This document shows, in pieces, positions 1 to 5,081 of a stretch of 8,237 nt of DNA. Made by a program: the position numbers and the translations under genes. This DNA is from Rhodospirillaceae bacterium. GTDB lineage: Bacteria; Pseudomonadota; Alphaproteobacteria; Dongiales; Dongiaceae. The notes below the pieces were generated by a model, which was given only the letters and a program-made list of their open reading frames with translations, was not told where the DNA came from and did not search any database. Location of the stretch: contig JAEUKU010000282.1 of assembly GCA_016794075.1 (NCBI GenBank), positions 1 to 8,237 on the forward strand, in the 5' to 3' direction. Every line of letters starts with the position of its first letter. The stretch's first letter is position 1.

Positions 1-318
1 GGCATGCCGCTGCAATCCGACCCCACCGTCATCTTCGCGGTGACGCTCGGCAAGGCCAAGCTCAACCGCGGCCTCACCTATGACGATCTGAAGATCGACA
101 GCCCCTACAACACCTATGTGGTGAAGGGCATCCCGCCCGGGCCGATCGCCAATCCTGGCCTGGCGGCGATCCAGGCGGTGCTGCGGCCGATGCAGCACAA
201 GGAGCTCTATTTCGTCGCCGACGGCACCGGTGGCCACGCCTTCGCCAGGACGCTGGACGAGCACAACAAGAACGTCGCCAAGTGGCGCAAGGTGCAGAAG
301 CAGCAGGCGACGGAGTAG
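1..318 (+). CDS. mltG: Endolytic murein transglycosylase MltG, C-terminal fragment (5' end outside window)
   Basis: MltG (YceG family) is an inner-membrane lytic transglycosylase that cuts nascent peptidoglycan glycan strands and so limits their length. Only about the last 105 residues are present. The frame is open from base 1 (GMPLQSDPTVI) to the TAG at 316-318. Family-typical C-terminal motifs are visible: MPLQSDPTV, SPYNTY followed by GIPPGPIANPG, and YFVADGTGGHAFA followed by T.xEHNxNVxxWR. The membrane anchor, LysM-like part and catalytic glutamate region would lie upstream of the window. The gene ends 12 bp from the stop of the convergent dehydrogenase gene. In many alphaproteobacteria mltG is followed by yicC and gmk on the same strand, as here apart from the intervening gene. 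Identity rests on motif recognition, and the motif order fits well. Confidence 0.93.
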   Translation, partial: GMPLQSDPTVIFAVTLGKAKLNRGLTYDDLKIDSPYNTYVVKGIPPGPIANPGLAAIQAVLRPMQHKELYFVADGTGGHAFARTLDEHNKNVAKWRKVQKQQATE

Positions 319-330
319 GGCGGCGACCGC

Positions 331-1107
331 TCACCCCTTCTTCGGCAGTTTCCGCAGCAGCGGATCGGTGATGGCCGGCGAGGCCATGCCGATGGCCCAG
401 GCGAGCAGCGCGGTTTGCCAGGGGAAGGCGATGCGGGCGCGGTCGCGCGCCAGGCCGCGGCGGATAATCTCCGCCGCCTTCTCCGCCGGCATGAAGAAGG
501 GCATCGGGAAATCGTTCGCGTCGGTCATGCGGCTCTTCACGAAGCCCGGCATCACCACGTTCACCTTCACGCCGCGCGGGCCCAGTTCGCCGCGGAGCGA
601 TTCGCCCCATACCTTCACCGCCGCCTTGCTGGCACAATAGGCCGGCGCGCCGGGAAAGCCGCGATGGCCGGCGAGCGAGGAGATGAGGGCGATCTGTCCC
701 GCGCCGCGCGCCAGCATCCGCGGAACGATCGGCAGCACCGTGTTCACCACGCCATCGAGATTGACGGCGAAGACGGCGCGCGTCTGCTCGGCGCTCTCCG
801 GCCCGCCATAGGTTCCGCCGGAGATTCCGGCATTGGCGATCAGCAGGTCGATCGGCTGGCGCTGGTCGGAGTCCGCGATCCAGTCCGCCGTCGCCTCCCG
901 GTCGCGCACGTCGAGGATGACCTGCGAAGCCTGCGCGCCGCGCGCTTCCACCGCGCGCGCCACCGCGCCGAGCCGCGCCGGGTCGCGGCCCGACAGCGAC
1001 AGCCGCACGCCGGTGCCCGCATAGGCGAGCGCCAGCGCCTCGCCGATGCCCGAGCTGGCGCCGGAGATCAGGACGTGGCTCGGGTGGATGGAATTGGCTC
1101 GCGGCAT
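331..1107 (-). CDS. Short-chain dehydrogenase/reductase (classical SDR), substrate unknown
   Basis: A 258-residue NAD(P)-dependent oxidoreductase of the classical SDR family, with a normal family length. Visible motifs are the Rossmann cofactor loop GASSGIG (residues 16-22), NAG (92-94), the catalytic serine in LISS (143/144), the catalytic Y157-x3-K161 in AYCASK, and PG (187-188). The full Ser-Tyr-Lys set suggests an active enzyme. The C-terminus (about 226-258) is hydrophobic and ends in LRKLPKKG, which may be substrate-binding or membrane-associated (inference). I chose the ATG at 1107 because it precedes the first beta strand (HVLISGASSG) by ten residues; the frame stays open far upstream only because it runs antisense to yicC. 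An AAGG lies about 10 nt upstream. The gene is convergent with mltG and divergent from yicC across 93 bp, so it is transcribed apart from them. Substrate and pathway cannot be told from sequence. Confidence 0.9.
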   Translation of the reverse strand: MPRANSIHPSHVLISGASSGIGEALALAYAGTGVRLSLSGRDPARLGAVARAVEARGAQASQVILDVRDREATADWIADSDQRQPIDLLIANAGISGGTYGGPESAEQTRAVFAVNLDGVVNTVLPIVPRMLARGAGQIALISSLAGHRGFPGAPAYCASKAAVKVWGESLRGELGPRGVKVNVVMPGFVKSRMTDANDFPMPFFMPAEKAAEIIRRGLARDRARIAFPWQTALLAWAIGMASPAITDPLLRKLPKKG

Positions 1108-1200
1108 GGCGGCGCAACCTTGCCAGATGTCGAGCCATGCCGGAAGATGGCCCAACTTGCCGGCGGTTTGGGGTCCCCGGCGCCATTCGCGGGGGATTGC

Positions 1201-2088
1201 GTGACCATTGCCAGCATGACCGGCTTCGCCCGGCGCCAGGGATCGATCGGCGATTTTCTCTGGGCCTGGGAACTGAAATGCGTGAACGGGCGCAATCTCG
1301 AGGTGCGCTGCAAGGTGCCCGGCGGCTATGACCCGCTCGACGGCTTCGTCCGCGCGGCGAGCGCCGAGCGGCTGAAGCGCGGCAATCTCTCGGTCAATCT
1401 CATCGTCGACGACAAGCAGGCAGCGCCTGCCTTCCGCATCAACGAGGCAGCGCTGGCGCAGCTGGGCCAGCTGCTGCAGGGGCTGAAAGGCCGGATCGAC
1501 GCCGCCCCGCCGCGCCTCGACGGCCTGATCGGCCTCAAGGGCGTGCTCGAGATCGAGGATCAGGTGGTGGCGCCGGAGGTGTTGGAAAAGCGGCTGCTGG
1601 CGATGCAGGCCGATTTCACCGCCGCGCTCGCCGACCTGCAGCGCGCAAGGCTGGAAGAGGGCGCCAAGCTCGACATCATCACGCGGCAGCACCTGGGCGA
1701 GATCGAGCGCCTGTCCAAGGCCGCCGCCGGCGCTGCGGCGGCGCAGCCCGCGGCCGTGCGGGCGCGACTTGCCAGGCAGATCGCCGAGTTGCTGCCGCCG
1801 GTCGTCACCTTGCCGGAGGAGCGCCTGGCGCAGGAGGTCGCGCTGCTCGCCGCCAAGGCGGATGTACGCGAGGAACTGGACCGTCTCGCCGCCCACGTCG
1901 CGGCGGCCCGGAGCCTGCTGGACCAGGGCGGCGCCATCGGCCGGCGGCTCGATTTCCTCTGCCAGGAGTTCAACCGCGAGGCCAACACGCTCTGCTCCAA
2001 GGCCGACGATCTGGCCTTGACCAATCTCGGCATCGAGCTTAAGGCAGCCATCGAGCAGCTGCGCGAACAGGCGCAGAATATCGAGTAG
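1201..2088 (+). CDS. yicC: YicC/YloC family endoribonuclease
   Basis: A 295-residue member of the YicC/YloC family. E. coli YicC is reported to be an endoribonuclease that affects small-RNA stability; the cellular role in alphaproteobacteria is inferred. The N-terminal domain begins with the hallmark SMTGFAR, followed by ELKCVNGRNLE. The C-terminal DUF1732 region is very well conserved: ADVREELDRLAAHV, then GRRLDFLCQEFNREANTLCS, and IELKAAIEQLREQ running into the terminal NIE. I chose the GTG at 1201, which gives MTIASMTGFAR as in homologues and has a purine-rich GGGGGA at 1191-1196 just upstream. The alternative ATG at 1216 would remove the residues before MTGFAR. The frame is open much further upstream, but that part is the shadow of the SDR gene. 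gmk follows after 36 bp on the same strand, so co-transcription is likely. Confidence 0.93.
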   Translation: MTIASMTGFARRQGSIGDFLWAWELKCVNGRNLEVRCKVPGGYDPLDGFVRAASAERLKRGNLSVNLIVDDKQAAPAFRINEAALAQLGQLLQGLKGRIDAAPPRLDGLIGLKGVLEIEDQVVAPEVLEKRLLAMQADFTAALADLQRARLEEGAKLDIITRQHLGEIERLSKAAAGAAAAQPAAVRARLARQIAELLPPVVTLPEERLAQEVALLAAKADVREELDRLAAHVAAARSLLDQGGAIGRRLDFLCQEFNREANTLCSKADDLALTNLGIELKAAIEQLREQAQNIE

Positions 2089-2124
2089 TCACATCGAACA
2101 ATCGGGGCAAGTCGGGCGGGGATC

Positions 2125-2787
2125 ATGGGTCTGGAGGCAGCGCGGCCATCGGGGTTTGTCGAGATCCGGCGGCGCGGGCTGATGCTGGTGCTCTCGTCCC
2201 CCTCCGGCGCCGGCAAGACGACAATCTCCCGCCGGCTGCTGATGATCGAGCCCGGCCTGGCCATGTCGATCTCCGCCACCACGCGGCCGATGCGGCCAGG
2301 CGAACGCAACGCGGTCGACTATCATTTCGTCGAGCCCACCGAGTTCGACCTGATGGTGAATCGCAGCGAGTTCCTCGAATACGCCAAGGTGTTCGATCAC
2401 TATTACGGCACGCCGCGCAAGCCGGTGGAACGCGCGCTGGCCAAGGGCCAGGACGTGCTGTTCGACATCGACTGGCAGGGCACCCAGCAATTGGCGCAGT
2501 CGGCGCGCGAGGACCTGGTCAGCGTTTTCATCCTGCCGCCCTCGATGCGCGCCCTGGAGCAGCGCCTGAAGACCCGCGCCCAGGACAGCGCCGACGTCGT
2601 CGCCCGCCGCATGGCCAAGGCGGCCGACGAGATGAGCCACTGGGCCGAATACGACTACATCATCGTCAACGAGGATCTCGATTCCAGCGTCGAACGCGTG
2701 CGCGCCATCCTCACCGCCGAGCGCCTGAAGCGCCAGCGCCAGATCGGCCTCGCCGAGTTCGTGAAGGGCCTGCGCGAGGGGCAGTAG
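2125..2787 (+). CDS. gmk: Guanylate kinase
   Basis: Guanylate kinase transfers a phosphate from ATP to GMP to give GDP, an essential cytosolic step in GTP/dGTP supply. The product is 220 aa, slightly longer than the ~205 aa E. coli enzyme because of an N-terminal extension. Motifs in order: P-loop SSPSGAGKTT (24-33), GMP-binding ATTRPMRPGE (51-60), YAKVFDHYYGTP (86-97), FDIDWQG (113-119), the lid-region arginines in ARRMAKA (160-166) and YDYIIVNEDL (176-185). All key residues appear intact. The ATG at 2125 is preceded by G-rich sequence (GGGCGGGG) suitable for ribosome binding. An internal ATG at 2182 (MLVLSSPSG) would give a shorter protein but lose the RRGL lead-in seen in many homologues. 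The gene is probably the last of the mltG-yicC-gmk group. Its stop lies 44 bp from the IS left end, so the IS has not damaged it. Confidence 0.96.
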   Translation: MGLEAARPSGFVEIRRRGLMLVLSSPSGAGKTTISRRLLMIEPGLAMSISATTRPMRPGERNAVDYHFVEPTEFDLMVNRSEFLEYAKVFDHYYGTPRKPVERALAKGQDVLFDIDWQGTQQLAQSAREDLVSVFILPPSMRALEQRLKTRAQDSADVVARRMAKAADEMSHWAEYDYIIVNEDLDSSVERVRAILTAERLKRQRQIGLAEFVKGLREGQ

Positions 2788-2810
2788 TATTTCTACGTGT
2801 CGTCCTTTTT

Positions 2811-2831
2811 CGTCATTGCCGGGCTTGACCC
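2811..2831. repeat. Left half of an interrupted REP/BIME-like palindromic repeat
   Basis: Bases 2811-2831 (starting CGTCATTGCCGGG) are the left part of a palindromic repeat that continues at 4130 on the other side of the IS. Removing the IS and one target copy restores ATTGCCGGG-CTTGA-CCCGGCAAT, a perfect 9-bp stem with a 5-nt loop (2815-2831 joined to 4130-4135). Hairpins of this GC-rich form, flanked by CGTCAT, are typical of dispersed intergenic repeats in alphaproteobacterial chromosomes (family knowledge, not checked here). The location between the ends of two convergent genes also fits. It may have served as a bidirectional terminator. Confidence 0.8.
2821..2831. repeat. Target-site duplication, left copy (11 bp)
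   Basis: GGGCTTGACCC directly abuts the left terminal inverted repeat and is repeated exactly at 4119-4129 next to the right one. Eleven bp fits the 9-13 bp duplications typical of IS4-family elements. The identity stops after exactly 11 bp: the flanking bases differ (C/A on the left copy, T/G on the right). Confidence 0.93.
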
Positions 2832-2845
2832 ACGGCTGTCCGGTT
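2832..2845 (+). repeat. IS left terminal inverted repeat (14 bp)
   Basis: ACGGCTGTCCGGTT is perfectly complementary to 4105-4118. The apparent match extends three bases outward into the flank (CCC) only because the target duplication is itself palindromic at its ends. Confidence 0.93.
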
Positions 2846-2851
2846 CGTCGA

Positions 2852-4015
2852 TCATATTTGGAAGCTGAGCTGTTGGGAGGGCAAGTTTTTTTGCCTGGTT
2901 CTTGGCGTTTCGCTGCGCTTGAGAAGGGTACAGAGCTCGAAGCGTGTGAATAGGGCAGCGCGGAGGACGGCACAGAAAGCGCTGAGCGACTTGTTGGTTT
3001 GACTGGCGCGGTGCATGAGCATGAGCAGCAGGTAAGTGATGATGGCGGCTGCGATCTGCAGGCGAACGGCATTGTAGGAGCGTCCAAGGAAGCTTCGAAT
3101 GCGCAGGTTCTGCTTGATCCACCGGAAGAAGAGTTCGATCTGCCAGCGGGCTTTGTAGAGTTCGGCGATCTCGCCGGCCGGGCCTTCGAGATCGTTGGTG
3201 AAGAGGGTGATGTGCCGGCCGGTCTCGAGGCGGACGCCGATGGCCCTGCCGGGCTTGCCGAAGGGGTTCTTGCGGCTGCGCGCCTGCCGCGGTGGCAGGG
3301 TAACGACGCGATCCGCGGTCACATTGGTGTTCGGCTCGACCGGGCGTTCTTCCAGGACGGTCGGCTCGGTATTCTTCTTGAGCCTGGTTACGAACCGGCA
3401 GCCGCGGGCGTCGAGATCGGCCCAAAACCCGTAGTCATAATAGCCGAGATCGAACACGTAGGTGGCCCCTGCGGCAAGCAGCATGTGCTTCTTGGCGACG
3501 GTGATATCGTTGATATTGCCGGAGGTCAGTTCGAAGAAGGTCGGCACCGCTGCTTGAGGATCGAATACCACGTGCAGCTTGGCGGCGACTTGGCCGCATT
3601 GAAAGCGCGCCCAAGCGGCCGCTTGGGCACCGGGGCGCAGGAGCGTGGAATCGAGCAGGCGCAGATCCTCACGCGCCAGGCGGGCCTTGGTTGGCGAGAG
3701 CCTGGCCAGCAGCGCCGGGATCAGCGCCTCAAAGGCAGCCGGTGATCGCTTGGCGTTGGCGTCCGCCAGGGTGGAGCGGCAGATCGGCTCGATCGCACGA
3801 CGGCTGAGCGCCGGCGCATGCGACGCCATGACCGCCTCGATGTCGCGCAAACCGCGAGCCTCGATCAGCTGACCCGCGAGCAACGCCGCCAGATGCGAGC
3901 GCGCGCTCAAGGTGCGATGGCCCTTGTCGGTCCGCTGCGACCTCACCACGCGGTCGAACACGCCCCAAGGAACATGCTGCAAAACCCTCGAAAAAACCGT
4001 AGCCTGCACCGGCAT
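2852..4015 (-). CDS. IS4-family DDE transposase (DUF4372-type N-terminus)
   Basis: This 387-aa DDE transposase cuts and joins the IS ends. The N-terminus (about 5-75, FSRVLQHVPWGVFDRVV then LAALLAGQLIEARGLRDIE) resembles the DUF4372 domain of many IS4-family transposases and probably binds DNA. The catalytic core shows D122 in LLDSTLL, D189 in YVFDLGYYDYGFW and the IS4 signature Y287-x2-R290-x3-E294-x6-K301 in YKARWQIELFFRWIK, so the DDE triad is complete. The frame stays open to an upstream ATG at 4105, but the ATG at 4015 is clearly right: a perfect AGGAGG (4029-4024) sits 8 nt before it, and MPVQATVFSRVL is a natural family start. The start codon also lies within one arm of a 12-bp inverted repeat, which suggests translational control. 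The gene points away from rsmA, in the same direction as the lptD-surA-rsmA operon. No frameshift or internal stop is seen. Confidence 0.95.
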   Translation of the reverse strand: MPVQATVFSRVLQHVPWGVFDRVVRSQRTDKGHRTLSARSHLAALLAGQLIEARGLRDIEAVMASHAPALSRRAIEPICRSTLADANAKRSPAAFEALIPALLARLSPTKARLAREDLRLLDSTLLRPGAQAAAWARFQCGQVAAKLHVVFDPQAAVPTFFELTSGNINDITVAKKHMLLAAGATYVFDLGYYDYGFWADLDARGCRFVTRLKKNTEPTVLEERPVEPNTNVTADRVVTLPPRQARSRKNPFGKPGRAIGVRLETGRHITLFTNDLEGPAGEIAELYKARWQIELFFRWIKQNLRIRSFLGRSYNAVRLQIAAAIITYLLLMLMHRASQTNKSLSAFCAVLRAALFTRFELCTLLKRSETPRTRQKNLPSQQLSFQI

Positions 4016-4085
4016 GGCGTTGACCTCCTGATGGAACCGTAACGTCCGCGAAAACGTCTGTTCCCCAGTAGAATCAACGCCATGC
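4012..4085 (-). promoter_or_regulatory. Transposase leader hairpin covering the start codon
   Basis: On the minus strand GCATGGCGTTGA (4085-4074) is perfectly complementary to TCAACGCCATGC (4023-4012). The downstream arm contains the transposase ATG (4015-4013) and all spacer bases between it and the AGGAGG at 4029-4024, which sits at the edge of the 50-nt loop. Smaller pairings lie inside the loop: GGAAC with GTTCC, and ACGT with ACGT. A transcript entering from outside the IS would contain both arms and could hide the initiation site, whereas one starting inside the element, past the upstream arm, would not. IS10 and IS50 are known to use this logic. I see no convincing -35/-10 pair for the internal promoter. 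Confidence 0.72.
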
Positions 4086-4104
4086 GCTTTGTACAGAAAA
4101 ATCA

Positions 4105-4118
4105 AACCGGACAGCCGT
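4105..4118 (-). repeat. IS right terminal inverted repeat (14 bp)
   Basis: AACCGGACAGCCGT is the exact reverse complement of the left end at 2832-2845. It lies upstream of the transposase gene. Confidence 0.93.
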
Positions 4119-4129
4119 GGGCTTGACCC
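4119..4129. repeat. Target-site duplication, right copy (11 bp)
   Basis: GGGCTTGACCC is identical to 2821-2831 and abuts the right IS end. The duplicated sequence is itself GGG-CTTGA-CCC, so the staggered cut was centred on the loop of the REP hairpin. Confidence 0.93.
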
Positions 4130-4199
4130 GGCAATCCGAGTGTCGACGAAACGAGCTTGTTGCGAACTTGGATTGCCGGGTCTTCGCCCGGTGATGACG
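4130..4199. repeat. Right part of the REP/BIME-like repeat, including a second hairpin
   Basis: Bases 4130-4135 (GGCAAT) complete the left hairpin interrupted by the IS. A second hairpin follows at 4172-4195: ATTGCCGGG (4172-4180) pairs with CCCGGTGAT (4187-4195) over 9 positions, two of them G-T, around a short loop. The two arms are inverted copies of each other. CGTCATTGCCGGG at 2811-2823 matches the reverse complement of the right end (CGTCATCACCGGG), and CCCGGCAATCC at 4127-4137 reappears reversed as GGATTGCCGGG at 4170-4180. The whole thus resembles a paired BIME, 91 bp long without the IS. It ends 11 bp before the rsmA stop codon and may help terminate rsmA and gmk transcripts. Confidence 0.75.
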
Positions 4200-4210
4200 A
4201 CCTGGGATAT

Positions 4211-5062
4211 CTACTTTCCTGGCTCTCGCCGTGCCCGCACTGCCCGCGCCAGCGCGGCGAATTGCGCAACCGTCAGCTCCTCAGCCCGCGCGGTGGGCGC
4301 GATGTCGGCGGCGGAGAGCAATCCCTCCACCTCCTCGATACCCAGGCTGCGCAGGCTCTGGCGCAGCATCTTGCGGCGCTGGCCGAAGGCCGCCTGGGTG
4401 ACGCGTTCCAGGTCCTCGATCCGCGCTGGCGCCGCCGGTTCGGCCAGCGGGATGATCTCGACCACGCTGGAGGTCACCTTGGGCGGCGGCACGAAGGCGC
4501 GCGCCGGCACGTCGAACAGGCGGCGCGGCCGCGCCAGGAACTGGGTGATCACGCTCAGCCGCCCGTAATCCTTGCTGCGCGGCGTCGCGGTCAGGCGATC
4601 GGCGACCTCGCGCTGAACCATCACCGTGATCGACGCGAAGGCGGCCCCGGCCTGCAGCCATCTGATGATCAACGCGGTGGCGATGTTGTAGGGCAGATTG
4701 GCAACGATGCGGCGCGGCGCCTCGCCCAGCCTGGCGCAGTCGATCGCCAGCGCGTCGCCTTCGATGACGGTGAGCCGTCCCGGATAGGCCGCGGCGATCT
4801 CGGCCAGGGCGCCGAGGCAGCGCCGGTCGCGCTCGATGGCGATCACCTCCGTGGCGCCGTGGGCAAGCAGCGCACGCGTGAGGCCGCCCGGCCCGGGACC
4901 GATCTCGATCACCGTGCCGCGGCCGAGATCGCCGGCGGCGCGGGCGATCTTTCCGGTCAGGTTGAGATCGAGCAGGAAATTCTGGCCGAGCGACCGGCGC
5001 GCGGCGAGGTCGTATCTGGCGATCACCTCGCGCAGCGGCGGCAGGCCGTCCGTTGCGGTCAT
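4211..5062 (-). CDS. rsmA: 16S rRNA (adenine1518-N6/adenine1519-N6)-dimethyltransferase RsmA (KsgA)
   Basis: RsmA uses S-adenosylmethionine to dimethylate two adjacent adenines in the 3'-terminal hairpin of 16S rRNA, a late step of 30S maturation. Its loss commonly gives kasugamycin resistance. The product is 283 aa, normal for the family. Motifs: SLGQNFL (24-30), SAM-binding EIGPGPGGLT (53-62), IERD (76-79), EGDAL (101-105), and catalytic NLPYNI (122-127), followed by an intact C-terminal helical region with QAAFGQRRKMLRQSL. The ATG at 5062 is well placed before the LREVIARYDL lead-in. The gene starts 10 bp after the surA stop, so it is almost surely co-transcribed and perhaps translationally coupled through the ATGA overlaps there. 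It converges with gmk, with the IS and REP repeat between their 3' ends. Confidence 0.96.
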   Translation of the reverse strand: MTATDGLPPLREVIARYDLAARRSLGQNFLLDLNLTGKIARAAGDLGRGTVIEIGPGPGGLTRALLAHGATEVIAIERDRRCLGALAEIAAAYPGRLTVIEGDALAIDCARLGEAPRRIVANLPYNIATALIIRWLQAGAAFASITVMVQREVADRLTATPRSKDYGRLSVITQFLARPRRLFDVPARAFVPPPKVTSSVVEIIPLAEPAAPARIEDLERVTQAAFGQRRKMLRQSLRSLGIEEVEGLLSAADIAPTARAEELTVAQFAALARAVRARREPGK

Positions 5063-5081
5063 AGGCGCCCGGTCATAGGCG
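5056..5081 (-). repeat. 12-bp direct repeat (14-bp period) at the surA stop / rsmA start
   Basis: On the + strand CGGTCATAGGCG occurs at 5056-5067 and again at 5070-5081. Read on the coding strand, each copy contains CCTATGACCG. One ATGA (5076-5073) overlaps the surA TGA, and the other (5062-5059) is the rsmA ATG plus its next base. Between them lies a five-codon ORF, MTGRL, at 5076-5059, whose TGA overlaps the rsmA start codon. The repeat could be a small tandem duplication and might couple translation of the two genes. Confidence 0.7.

Larger units (their letters stand above)
2832..4118 (-). mobile_element. Complete IS4-family insertion sequence, 1287 bp
   Basis: The element is bounded by perfect 14-bp terminal inverted repeats, ACGGCTGTCCGGTT (2832-2845) and its complement (4105-4118), and by 11-bp direct target repeats (2821-2831 and 4119-4129). 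It carries one intact transposase gene that fills nearly the whole element: 20 bp lie between the gene end and the left end, and 103 bp of leader lie between the start codon and the right end. Length, duplication size and the Y-R-E-K transposase signature all fit the IS4 family; I cannot assign a named IS or subgroup with certainty. Perfect repeats, perfect duplication and an undamaged gene suggest a recent and possibly still active insertion. It lies between convergent gmk and rsmA, within a REP-like hairpin, and disrupts neither gene. There are no passenger genes. Confidence 0.95.

Noticed and set aside
415..1200. The + strand frame open upstream of yicC.
   Set aside because: It is the antisense shadow of the SDR gene. 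The family start motif MTIASMTGFAR and the GGGGGA before the GTG fix the true start at 1201.
1108..1200. Possible divergent promoters between the SDR and yicC (for example TTGCCA with GAAGAT at 17-nt spacing).
   Set aside because: The hexamers match consensus poorly and many similar pairs occur by chance in GC-rich DNA. A promoter is expected here but cannot be located from sequence alone.
331..1896. A 521-codon open frame on the minus strand, suggesting a long N-terminal extension of the SDR.
   Set aside because: The part beyond 1107 runs antisense to yicC, is low-complexity (rich in Arg, Leu and Gln) and matches no domain. The SDR fold starts normally at the 1107 ATG. High GC content keeps shadow frames open.
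2880..2895. An A-AAA-AAC heptamer in frame near the transposase 3' end, inside a small GGCAA/TTGCC hairpin, as a possible -1 frameshift site.
   Set aside because: The shifted frame runs out of the IS into gmk antisense and adds no domain, the transposase is already complete, and the IS4 family is not known to use programmed frameshifting. The hairpin is too weak and is inside the coding region, so it is not called a terminator either.
2089..3087. A 332-codon minus-strand frame crossing gmk and the IS left end.
   Set aside because: It spans two unrelated DNA segments (the chromosomal gmk antisense strand and the IS interior), so it cannot be an evolved gene.
4016..4105. A longer transposase starting at the ATG at 4105.
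   Set aside because: That ATG lies at the inner edge of the terminal repeat without a ribosome-binding site, while a perfect AGGAGG precedes the ATG at 4015.
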